From the IMG/VR virus record IMGVR_UViG_3300046011_005598, positions 1 through 35,204 of that record: a stretch of 35,204 nucleotides of DNA; one strand, given 5' to 3'. The translations under genes and the position numbers were made by a program. The DNA is from a virus. Shown here piece after piece: positions 7,167 through 15,438 of the stretch (its first letter is position 1; each line of letters opens with the position of its first letter). The notes beneath the pieces are model-generated. The model ran no database searches. It saw only the letters and a program-made list of their open reading frames with translations, and was not told the DNA's origin.

Positions 7167-7835
7167 ATGACAGTTAATCCAGATGATACTGAAAATTTGA
7201 AGAGATCCGTCAGTGAAGCTATCACGAAAGATCGTGATAGACAAAGAACGAGAACACCCGACGCAGCACTAAACAATGCAGGCAAATATCCGCTAAGAAC
7301 TGTGCAAGAATATATTGGCGGTCATAGAACAGTTTTTGATAATACTCCTGGATCTAGAGTCGTTGAATTTGCACACGGCGCAGGAACATTCCAGCAATGG
7401 TCTGAGGACGGCGCAGAAATTAAAGTTGTGGTAGGTAACGCCCATCATCACATGAAAGAAGGTTACACCATGACAATAAATCAAAATGGTGACATCAAAA
7501 TTGACGGGCATTGTAGAGTTTCAGTTGGCGGCGGTGTTCACATAGAAGCTAGAGGTGACGTTTCATTAGTCACGACTGGTAATTTTACTGCGTTTGCTGC
7601 AAAGGACTACAAAGTTGTTGCTGGCGGTAAGGTCAGCATTCTGGGTCGTGGCGGCGTGAACCTTTCAACAGACAACGCATTTAAAGTCAGAGCAGGCACC
7701 GATCAGTCATATAAAATAGGTGGAAATTCGACCGAAGAGATAGGCGGAAATTCAACTGAAACAGTCGGCGGAGATTTGAAGTCGAATGCCGTCGGAACGA
7801 TGAAATTCACAGCAACATCAATTGATCTCAACTAA
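7167..7835 (+). CDS. gp5: gp5 C-terminal beta-helix needle protein
   Basis: This 222-aa protein corresponds to the C-terminal part of gp5/VgrG. After a charged N-terminal stretch (TKDRDRQRTRTPDA) comes a domain with GSRVVEFAHGAGTFQQWSED, NAHHHMKEGYTM, then regular short strands (NGDIKIDGHCRVSVGGGVHI) and repeats GGNSTEEIGGNSTETVGGDL of the intertwined triple-stranded beta-helix. I chose ATG 7167 because AAGGA (7154-7158) lies 8 nt upstream; a start at 7113 would lie inside the preceding gene without a ribosome site. A 9-bp hairpin (7219-7240) occurs early in the gene. The protein would form the trimeric needle that pierces the outer membrane. No lysozyme domain is present. Confidence 0.85.
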   Translation: MTVNPDDTENLKRSVSEAITKDRDRQRTRTPDAALNNAGKYPLRTVQEYIGGHRTVFDNTPGSRVVEFAHGAGTFQQWSEDGAEIKVVVGNAHHHMKEGYTMTINQNGDIKIDGHCRVSVGGGVHIEARGDVSLVTTGNFTAFAAKDYKVVAGGKVSILGRGGVNLSTDNAFKVRAGTDQSYKIGGNSTEEIGGNSTETVGGDLKSNAVGTMKFTATSIDLN

Positions 7836-7852
7836 CAATCTAAGGTAATCGA

Positions 7853-8275
7853 ATGTCAAGATCAGATCCATACATCAATAATAAATCTAAAGACGATAAA
7901 CGATATAGTGATCTCGCTTTGAGTTTTAACATTTCACCTGTGACTGGAAATCTTTCAAGGGTCACAGATGAACAATCAGTTAAACAAGCATTGCGAACCT
8001 TGATATTGACCAATAAAGGTGAACGACTTCATCAAAAATCGTTGGGGTCTAACCTGACCTCAATGCTATTTGACCCGGTAGATTCTGTTACCGCGAACAT
8101 GATTAGAAATGCGATTGAAGAGTGCATTCAAAATTATGAACCCAGAGTTGACATAGTTCAAATCCAAGTTATCCCTGACGTTGAAAATCTTCAATACAAG
8201 ATTAACATTTTTTTCAGAATAATAAATATTCCTGAATTACAACAACTTGACTTAACATTAAAAAGAGTTCGATAA
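7853..8275 (+). CDS. gp25: Baseplate wedge subunit gp25 (GPW/gp25 family)
   Basis: The 140-aa length is near T4 gp25 (132). Recognisable segments are YSDLALSFNISPVTGNLSRV, VKQALRTLILTNKGERLHQ, GSNLTSMLFDP, and the conserved NYEPRV (EPR at residues 96-98), followed by a strand pair (VDIVQIQV, INIFFRI). The EPR motif is the sheath-like core signature of gp25/W, which starts sheath assembly at the wedge. A ribosome site AAGG lies ahead of ATG 7853. gp6, its direct partner in the inner baseplate, starts 3 nt after its stop codon. Confidence 0.93.
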   Translation: MSRSDPYINNKSKDDKRYSDLALSFNISPVTGNLSRVTDEQSVKQALRTLILTNKGERLHQKSLGSNLTSMLFDPVDSVTANMIRNAIEECIQNYEPRVDIVQIQVIPDVENLQYKINIFFRIINIPELQQLDLTLKRVR

Positions 8276-8277
8276 GA

Positions 8278-10116
8278 ATGTCAAATTCATCAATAAATCT
8301 CGTAAACTTAGATTTCGCAACTATCAAGCGCAGTTTGCGTGACCACTTATCAGCACAAGACCAATTCAAAGATTATAACTTTGATAGTTCGTCTATGAAT
8401 GTGTTGTTAGAAATTCTGTCGTATAACACATACAAGAATGCATTCTATTTGAACATGATAGGTTCAGAGGCGTTTTTAGATAGCGCTCAACTTAAAGAAT
8501 CTGTTTATTCACATGCCAAAGAATTGAATTACCTGCCCAGATCTGCTAAAAGTGCTGTCGCAAATTTAACTATATCATTCTCAGCATCAGGTGTGAGTCA
8601 ACCTTACATTATTCGTAAAGGTGAAACATTCAATGCAGTTGTCAAACAAAATTCTTATGTGTTCAGCGTTGTATCAGATCAAATATTGACTTCACCTAAT
8701 ACTTCGTTCACTGCGACGTTTGACGTGTATGAAGGTCGTTACGTGGCAGATAGTTATGTGGTCGAAGCGCAAAATAATTCATATCAAATAACTAATGATA
8801 ATATCGACACCGACTCATTGGTTGTTTTAGTTTATGAGAATAATTCGACAGTTCCTAAAGTTTTCAAACAAGCAAAAACATTATTGGGTTTGAATGAAAA
8901 TTCAGAAGTTTATTTCATACAAACATCATACAATGGAAAATATGAAGTCGTTTTTGGCGACGATGTGTTGGGCAGAAAACCTTTGATTGGAAGCACGGTC
9001 ATTCTCGATTACAGAGTTACTGCAGGCGCAGAGGCAAACGGAGCTAGAACGTTTGCACCCAATTTTGACCCCACAGGTTCATCAGAGTTGACATCCGCTG
9101 TTGTGGTTGCGACTAATAATTATTCACCTACATCAGATTCGGCATTTGCTGTTAATGGGTCTAACTCTGAAAGCATAGAATCAGTTCGTTATTACGCACC
9201 GAGACATTTCCAGACGCAAGAGCGTGCTGTGACTGCAAATGACTACGAAACGCTGTTGAAAATGCAATTCCCCGAAATTGGTGCAATCTCTGTGTATGGC
9301 GGCGAGGAAATGAGTCCGCCAAGATACGGACGTGTGTTTGTTGCGATTGACATTGCGAATGTGAACGGATTACCTGATTCTAAGAAGCAAGAATATTACA
9401 GTTTCTTGAAATCTCGTGTTCCGTTGTCTATTGATCCTATTTTTGTCGAACCCGAGTTCACTTATGTCCAAGTCAATTCAAAGATAAAATACAACGTCAA
9501 CAACACAGCAAGAACTGCTCAAAATCTAGAAACTTCGATAACTTTAGCAGTGAACGAATTTGCACAGACATTCTTGAATGACTTCAAATCGACATTACGC
9601 TATTCTAAGTTGACAACAGTGATTGATGACGTGGATCCTAGTATTGTTTCAAACCAAACTGATTTGTTTGCTTACAAGAAGATTGCCCCTCTTTTAGGCA
9701 GATCTCAAAATATTGACGTGAATTTCAATATGCCGTTGAGAAAAACTTATTACGTGCTTGATAGGGTTGTCAGAGATAGATCAGTTTCCCAGGGTGAAAT
9801 AGAAGTCGCGCACACTGTTCGCTCTTCTACGATCACGTTCAATGGCATAAAGTGTGAAATCGAAGATAACGGCGCGGGGCTATTGCGATTGGTTAAAGTC
9901 TCTGACGATGAGCATACGATAATTAGAACAGTAGGCACTGTAAATTACGATACAGGCAAAATTCAATTGACAAACTTCTTGATCGACTCTTATGACGGAA
10001 ACTTTTTGAAAATATACGTCACCCCTGCCGAAAAGGATGTTGTCATTACTAAAAATGAAATTTTGTTTATTGAATCTGACGAAATTAATTTGGACGTAGA
10101 GGCTATTAGAGAATAA
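8278..10116 (+). CDS. gp6: Baseplate wedge subunit gp6 (baseplate J-like)
   Basis: The 612-aa length is close to T4 gp6 (660). The N-terminus SINLVNLDFATIKRSLRDHL, FDSSSMNVLLEILSYNTY, FYLNMIGSEAFLDSAQ, and SHAKELNYLPRSAKSAVANL is the typical gp6/J opening. Downstream come EVVFGDDVLGRKP, VILDYRVTAGAEANGA, YYAPRHFQTQERAVTANDYE and FPEIGAISVYGGEEMSPPRYG, the core of the baseplate-J domain. gp6 forms the dodecameric inner ring with gp25 and gp53. The stop and the next start overlap as TAATG at 10114-10118. Confidence 0.93.
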   Translation: MSNSSINLVNLDFATIKRSLRDHLSAQDQFKDYNFDSSSMNVLLEILSYNTYKNAFYLNMIGSEAFLDSAQLKESVYSHAKELNYLPRSAKSAVANLTISFSASGVSQPYIIRKGETFNAVVKQNSYVFSVVSDQILTSPNTSFTATFDVYEGRYVADSYVVEAQNNSYQITNDNIDTDSLVVLVYENNSTVPKVFKQAKTLLGLNENSEVYFIQTSYNGKYEVVFGDDVLGRKPLIGSTVILDYRVTAGAEANGARTFAPNFDPTGSSELTSAVVVATNNYSPTSDSAFAVNGSNSESIESVRYYAPRHFQTQERAVTANDYETLLKMQFPEIGAISVYGGEEMSPPRYGRVFVAIDIANVNGLPDSKKQEYYSFLKSRVPLSIDPIFVEPEFTYVQVNSKIKYNVNNTARTAQNLETSITLAVNEFAQTFLNDFKSTLRYSKLTTVIDDVDPSIVSNQTDLFAYKKIAPLLGRSQNIDVNFNMPLRKTYYVLDRVVRDRSVSQGEIEVAHTVRSSTITFNGIKCEIEDNGAGLLRLVKVSDDEHTIIRTVGTVNYDTGKIQLTNFLIDSYDGNFLKIYVTPAEKDVVITKNEILFIESDEINLDVEAIRE

Positions 10117-13085
10117 TGTCAACTATAGAAAAGAACATTTCACAATTCATCAAAACGCAATTCCCTTCCGTCTATCGTGAAGAGGGGGAATTATTCGTTG
10201 AGTTCGTAACAAGTTATTACGAATGGATGGAAGAATCAAACAATGTTCTGTATCACGCTAGAAGATTGTCTGATTATTCAGACATTGACATGACCGTTGA
10301 CGATTATGTTTTGAATTTTAAGAAAAAATATCTCGACGGAATTCAATTTGACACTGCTGCACAAACAAAAAATCTAGTGAAACATTCTTTAGATTTGTAT
10401 AGATCTAAAGGCACTGAGAGATCAGTGGATCTATTTTTCAGAGCTGTGTTCGGGGCACCCGCGGAAGTTTATTATCCCGGCGAAGATATTTTCCGTTTAT
10501 CTGACGGCAAATGGGTCAGACCTAGATATCTTGAAATAACAAACAGTGATTATAACATCGAATTTGTGGGTAAAATCATACAAGGTGTTAACTCTAAGGC
10601 GACTGCGTTTGTCGAAAGATACATCAGAAGAAAAATCAAATCTAAGTTTATTCACGTTTATTACATTTCTGCAATAACCGGAGAATTTGAAACTGGAGAG
10701 TTGATTACGCTGATCGGTTCTAGTTTGAAAAACACACCGACAATCATAGGTTCTATGACAACCTTACAGGTTATCACTGGCGGAATCAATTTTGAAGTGG
10801 GTGATATTGTCAACTTGACTTCAAACAACGGCCTACAAGGTAAAGCAAGAGTCTCGTCAATTTCGAACTTGACAGGCGCTGTGTCATATGATTTGACTGA
10901 TTCTGGTTGGGGTTATTCCACAAACTCTGATGTTATCATTTCAGAAAAAGTTTTGTTTTTATCTAATGTTGTTGCAGGTTCGAATACTACTGATTTCAGT
11001 TTTGAAATTTTTGAAACAATCAAGCAACCGCTTGCAAACGTTTCTTTGATCAACGCCAGTGCGACTTTGAATTTAGTCAATAATGCTGTCCTGTCAACGT
11101 ATTATTCTAATGGCGTTGTTGCAGGTAGAGGCAGAGTCCTGAATTACACGTCAAACGGTTCTACTAACGGCGAGGTATATGTTTCTGAATTTGTAAATAC
11201 ATTAGGACCTGTATTAGAACCTGCAGCAAATTTAGCCGGGACAGTTTCAGTTTCAACTGTTGATACACCAATTCTGGGCACTTCTACTACTACACAAAAC
11301 AACACAAAGGTCATTGGCGTTTCAACATCATACACGTCTGATCTAGTTGCAGGGCAAATCATTAAAATGTTTGCCTACAATTCTAACAATGTTTTGACTG
11401 ACACACAAGAGAATATTGTTCAATCAATTGCAAACACGACGGAAATGACGCTCGCAACAAACGCCAATTTCACTTCGTCAAACGTCATCATACAATCATT
11501 AGGCACTAAAACAATTGTCGGGACAGGAACAGCACTTAGTAGCAATTTTGTTTACGGTGATGAAGTTGCATTTTTCACTAATTCAACGAACTATGTCATC
11601 AAAACTGTAAATTCGGTCGTCAATGCCACATTCATGACTATTCAAGAAACTATCGGGTTTTCTAACGTATCGGCTAAATGTGCTACAGTTACGACAAACA
11701 ACAAAATTTACACATCAGGGAATGCTATCAACGCAAACATTTCTTCTAGGACTGATAAATCAGCGACTGCGAATGTCATGGGTGTGTCAACTAGAAATAC
11801 ATTGAAATTGGTTAACTGTTCTTCGAATTTTTTAAACACTGACTACATTTATCAGTTGAACGCAGATAACGATGAAATTGCAAATTCTAGAATACAGTCA
11901 GTTGTCGTGGCGGGTTCAAACGCGACTGTAGTTACTGCAAATACCGTAGGGGTGTTTGTTGTTAATGGTGCTCAACCTATCAGAACTAGACACGCAAACG
12001 GCGTTGTTTCAGGCAAAACAGCAAACTTAGCGCAACTAGATCTTGAAATAGGTGTCATAAGCATTTCTAATACCTTTGTGACGACTGAGAACAATTTTGT
12101 TTACGGCGTCAATTCTTTCTCTAACGCTACGCTTGTTAGAGTTAGTACAGGATCTTTGGCTAATTTCTCTGTGTCAAACACATTCACTTTCCCTGAGTCT
12201 ATTACGATAACGTCAGATAAAGTTCAGCCATATTTGACCATTAAATTGGATGTGCCCGCTTACGGGTTTCCTAAATTTCCGTCTGCTAATCTCAGCACAC
12301 AATATTTGAAAGACATATTTTCGAACACTACATTGACTATCGGCGGTATTTCATCTCTGATTGACATCAACCCAGGTAAGAATTACGATTACGCACCTTT
12401 TGTCACCGTTTATGATCCTTTGATTTCTAGCTTTGATTTGCATGATTTTGAAATGCAAATTTCAAACGTTGCTGGAGGTTTTTTCACTGTAGGTGAAGTA
12501 GTGTATCAAGCTGTCGGCGGAACAGGTATTGTTAAAAGTTCAAACTCATCACATATTTCTGTCAAAAGAATTACGTTCGAAAATACTTTCGATCTGAGTT
12601 CTGCTTTAATAGGACGAGCATCGGGTGTCACTGCAAATATTGATTCGATATCCGAAATTAAAAACATCTTGCAGATAGGTTTGAATGCAGTTGTCCAGAC
12701 TAATGTGCAAACAGCGTCGGGTTCTGTAAACACCCTGGAAATTATTGACGCTGGGTTCGGATACATACAAGATGAAACCGCAACTTTCACGTCAGAGGAC
12801 GGAATTCGCAGCGGCACCGCTAAAATAAATTTAGGTAGACGAGGAATTTCTGAAGGGTTCTATAGAAATAGAAATGGGCAATTGAGCGCTGACAAAAAAA
12901 TATTTGATGGCGAATATTATCAAGATTTCTCATATGAAATTCGATCACCAATTCGTGTTGATAAATATTCGGAGATGCTCAAGAACATTTTACACGTATC
13001 TGGAACTAAGATGTTCTCCGCGACTGTATTATCTGAAGTTGCAAATACCTCACTAAACATCATATCTGATATAACGACGGAATAA
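10116..13085 (+). CDS. Large baseplate wedge protein, gp7-like by position
   Basis: This 989-aa protein has a conserved helical N-terminal region of about 145 aa (SQFIKTQFPSVYREEGELFV, SYYEWMEE, LYRSKGTERSVDLFFRAVFG, YYPGEDIFRLSDGKW). Proteins with this opening stand between gp6 and gp8 in marine T4-like phages, the place of gp7 in T4, so gp7-like is the working call; I see no direct similarity to T4 gp7. The rest is beta-rich, Asn/Thr/Ser/Val-rich modules: two tandem GT-x-F modules (about residues 390-530), a 'GEVVYQ' module (about 790-850), and a GxGY module (about 867-895, AGFGYIQDE). The C-terminus (GFYRNRNGQLSADKKIFDGE, YYQDFSYEIRSPI) is non-repetitive. In T4, gp7 clamps the wedge arms. 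Confidence 0.62.
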   Translation: MSTIEKNISQFIKTQFPSVYREEGELFVEFVTSYYEWMEESNNVLYHARRLSDYSDIDMTVDDYVLNFKKKYLDGIQFDTAAQTKNLVKHSLDLYRSKGTERSVDLFFRAVFGAPAEVYYPGEDIFRLSDGKWVRPRYLEITNSDYNIEFVGKIIQGVNSKATAFVERYIRRKIKSKFIHVYYISAITGEFETGELITLIGSSLKNTPTIIGSMTTLQVITGGINFEVGDIVNLTSNNGLQGKARVSSISNLTGAVSYDLTDSGWGYSTNSDVIISEKVLFLSNVVAGSNTTDFSFEIFETIKQPLANVSLINASATLNLVNNAVLSTYYSNGVVAGRGRVLNYTSNGSTNGEVYVSEFVNTLGPVLEPAANLAGTVSVSTVDTPILGTSTTTQNNTKVIGVSTSYTSDLVAGQIIKMFAYNSNNVLTDTQENIVQSIANTTEMTLATNANFTSSNVIIQSLGTKTIVGTGTALSSNFVYGDEVAFFTNSTNYVIKTVNSVVNATFMTIQETIGFSNVSAKCATVTTNNKIYTSGNAINANISSRTDKSATANVMGVSTRNTLKLVNCSSNFLNTDYIYQLNADNDEIANSRIQSVVVAGSNATVVTANTVGVFVVNGAQPIRTRHANGVVSGKTANLAQLDLEIGVISISNTFVTTENNFVYGVNSFSNATLVRVSTGSLANFSVSNTFTFPESITITSDKVQPYLTIKLDVPAYGFPKFPSANLSTQYLKDIFSNTTLTIGGISSLIDINPGKNYDYAPFVTVYDPLISSFDLHDFEMQISNVAGGFFTVGEVVYQAVGGTGIVKSSNSSHISVKRITFENTFDLSSALIGRASGVTANIDSISEIKNILQIGLNAVVQTNVQTASGSVNTLEIIDAGFGYIQDETATFTSEDGIRSGTAKINLGRRGISEGFYRNRNGQLSADKKIFDGEYYQDFSYEIRSPIRVDKYSEMLKNILHVSGTKMFSATVLSEVANTSLNIISDITTE

Positions 13086-13086
13086 A

Positions 13087-15426
13087 ATGGCAGATTCAAA
13101 AAAGTTAATAACCAAAACTAGTCGTTTGCATAACGCAAGACAATTGATAGAATCAGTCACTGAGCCTGCTAATACGGCTTATTATGTGTTCATCGGTAAT
13201 CACTTGGAGTATGCGAATACCAGTGACATTCCTCAACCTACTGATTCTGTTTTTGAGACACATATCGACGTATATCGTAATATGATTTACGGCAAAAGAA
13301 TATCACAGAATGATGTGAGATTGATGATTAATAGAAATGATTATCAGTCAAACGTTGTCTATTCTATGTATGACGATAAAGTCGGTGAGGCAAATATTGC
13401 ATTCTTTGACAGTAAATATTACGCTGTCGTGAATTCCGGTGCGTTTTATCACGTATTCAAAGTTTTAGACAACAATAGCGGAGCGCCTTCGACTGTTCAA
13501 CCCGAATATAGTGAAGTTGATGTAGCTGACGAAATATATCAAACTTCTGACGGTTACAGTTGGAAATATATGTATTCTGTTAACGACAGCACAGTTAGAA
13601 AGTTTGCAACATCAGACTATTTCCCTGTTGTGCCTAATACGCAAGTTAGTTCTTCAGCACAAGAGGGCGTTATCAACGTCATAAAGGTTGAGGCTGCTGG
13701 TCGTGGATATGACAATTATTGCAATGGCACTTTCAGATCTGAAGATTTGAAAGTTGGCGGCAACAGTTTAATATACTCTATCAACGCTTCTCAGACAGCT
13801 AATACTGTAACTAGATTCTACAACGATTGTTACGTGTATATTTCTGCAGGGACTGGCGCGGGTCAATATTCAAAAATTACTAATTATGTAGTCAATTCAA
13901 CTGTAAAAGCAATTTATTTGCAGACGCCATTCTCAACACCCTTGTTAGCTGATTCTGTTTTTGAAATTTTTCCAGGTGTTGAAATTATCGGCGACGGAAC
14001 AGAATCCGTAAAAGCAGAAGCTAGAGCTGTTATTAACAGTGCAGGTAATACCATTCAACGCATCGAAATGTTGAATATAGGTTCAGGTTATAAATTTGCA
14101 ACTGCTACTGTGTTGACAGATGATGTTGTAGGTGTCAGCAACACTGCAGTTATTAGACCCGTGTATTCACCCCCTGGCGGGCATGGTTATGACGCAGCTA
14201 GTGAGTTGGGTGCGACAAGAGTTTGTGTCAGTACTAGATTTTCCAACACTGATATAGACATACCTCGTATGAATGAATATAGAACAGTGGGATTGCTGAA
14301 AGACCCTATGTTCAGTAACGTTTTGATTAACTATACGGCATCCAATGGCAACTTCATTCCTAATGAGCAAATTTACAAAGTTGAGGGTGTTAGAATCAGT
14401 GATAACGCGACAATTTCTTCAACTGATACGACCGTTATAGCTGATGCCGATTTCACAAATCAATTGAAAAGTGGTGAATACATTTACTTCAAAACAGACA
14501 GCGGATATCAATTGGCTGTTGTAAATTCGGTTGTAAACTCTTCATACGTCACGACTACCCAGAATAACTATTACAGCTGCACTGCTACGTCAATTTATAA
14601 GACCAATATTACGTCTTCGATTTCCGACATCGCATTAACATTCACTACGCTCACGGGCAATGTTTCTGTCAATACAACTTCAGCTAACATGGTAGGAAAC
14701 GGGACTCAGTTTTTGACAGAATTGATTGCAAATTCTTCACATGTTTTTGTATATGGCAATTCTTCGGGTGGCGGGCAAATAAAAAGAGTCGTCAGCATAG
14801 CAAACAACATAAATGCTGTATTAGACTCTAATGTCTCATTTGCGAATACGACCGCGAAAGCACAGGCTGTAAATTACACAATAACATCAGAAACATTATC
14901 GGGTGTGGGCTCTACTGAAGGGTTTATAACTTCAGTCGCAGTAGGGTCGCTGTTAGTTTCAAACGTTAGAGGTGTGTTTAAAACAGACGATTTCATAATT
15001 GGTTCTGAATCAGGTGCTACTGCAACAGTGACAACCATCAATAGAAACAATGTGAACAAAGGTTTTGACAATTTTGTTCAGATGTATAAGTATACTGTTT
15101 CTGGAGTCGCCGGAACATTCAATCCTGATGAATTAGTTTATCAAAGTGAATCCGGGTTGTTTGTCGAACAGTTTGCAAACGCATATCTACATTCATCAGT
15201 GGATGACGGTGTTTCATTGAATTATTATGTCACAAATCAAACCGGTGTGTTCAATTCTGGCTACGATTTAATCGGGTCAGTTAGCTCTGCAACCGCTAAC
15301 GTTGTTAATAAATATTCACCAGAGTTAGTATTTGGCAGCGGCGAAGTGATGTATATTGAAAAAATTGATTCTATAAGTAGAAGCAATACTGCGGCCGAAA
15401 TCATCAGATTTATATTCGAATTTTAA
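13087..15426 (+). CDS. gp8: Baseplate wedge subunit gp8, enlarged
   Basis: This 779-aa protein carries gp8 hallmarks at both ends: N-terminal TEPANTAYYVFIGNHLEYAN, VYRNMIYGKRISQNDVRLMI, YAVVNSGAFYHVFKVLDNNS, and SDGYSWKYMYSVN; C-terminal FGSGEVMYIEKIDSISRSNT ending FIFEF. T4 gp8 is only about 334 aa. The excess, roughly residues 195-700, is beta-rich insert material: GxGY units (AAGRGYDNY near 205, IGSGYKFA near 335), two GT-x-F modules (about 435-505 and 523-598) and 'DELVYQ' type modules. The ends match and the middle is expanded, so gp8 appears to be a scaffold carrying added surface domains. T4 gp8 lies at the wedge periphery contacting gp7 and gp10. Confidence 0.8.
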   Translation: MADSKKLITKTSRLHNARQLIESVTEPANTAYYVFIGNHLEYANTSDIPQPTDSVFETHIDVYRNMIYGKRISQNDVRLMINRNDYQSNVVYSMYDDKVGEANIAFFDSKYYAVVNSGAFYHVFKVLDNNSGAPSTVQPEYSEVDVADEIYQTSDGYSWKYMYSVNDSTVRKFATSDYFPVVPNTQVSSSAQEGVINVIKVEAAGRGYDNYCNGTFRSEDLKVGGNSLIYSINASQTANTVTRFYNDCYVYISAGTGAGQYSKITNYVVNSTVKAIYLQTPFSTPLLADSVFEIFPGVEIIGDGTESVKAEARAVINSAGNTIQRIEMLNIGSGYKFATATVLTDDVVGVSNTAVIRPVYSPPGGHGYDAASELGATRVCVSTRFSNTDIDIPRMNEYRTVGLLKDPMFSNVLINYTASNGNFIPNEQIYKVEGVRISDNATISSTDTTVIADADFTNQLKSGEYIYFKTDSGYQLAVVNSVVNSSYVTTTQNNYYSCTATSIYKTNITSSISDIALTFTTLTGNVSVNTTSANMVGNGTQFLTELIANSSHVFVYGNSSGGGQIKRVVSIANNINAVLDSNVSFANTTAKAQAVNYTITSETLSGVGSTEGFITSVAVGSLLVSNVRGVFKTDDFIIGSESGATATVTTINRNNVNKGFDNFVQMYKYTVSGVAGTFNPDELVYQSESGLFVEQFANAYLHSSVDDGVSLNYYVTNQTGVFNSGYDLIGSVSSATANVVNKYSPELVFGSGEVMYIEKIDSISRSNTAAEIIRFIFEF

Positions 15427-15438
15427 GGTTCAAAAAAC

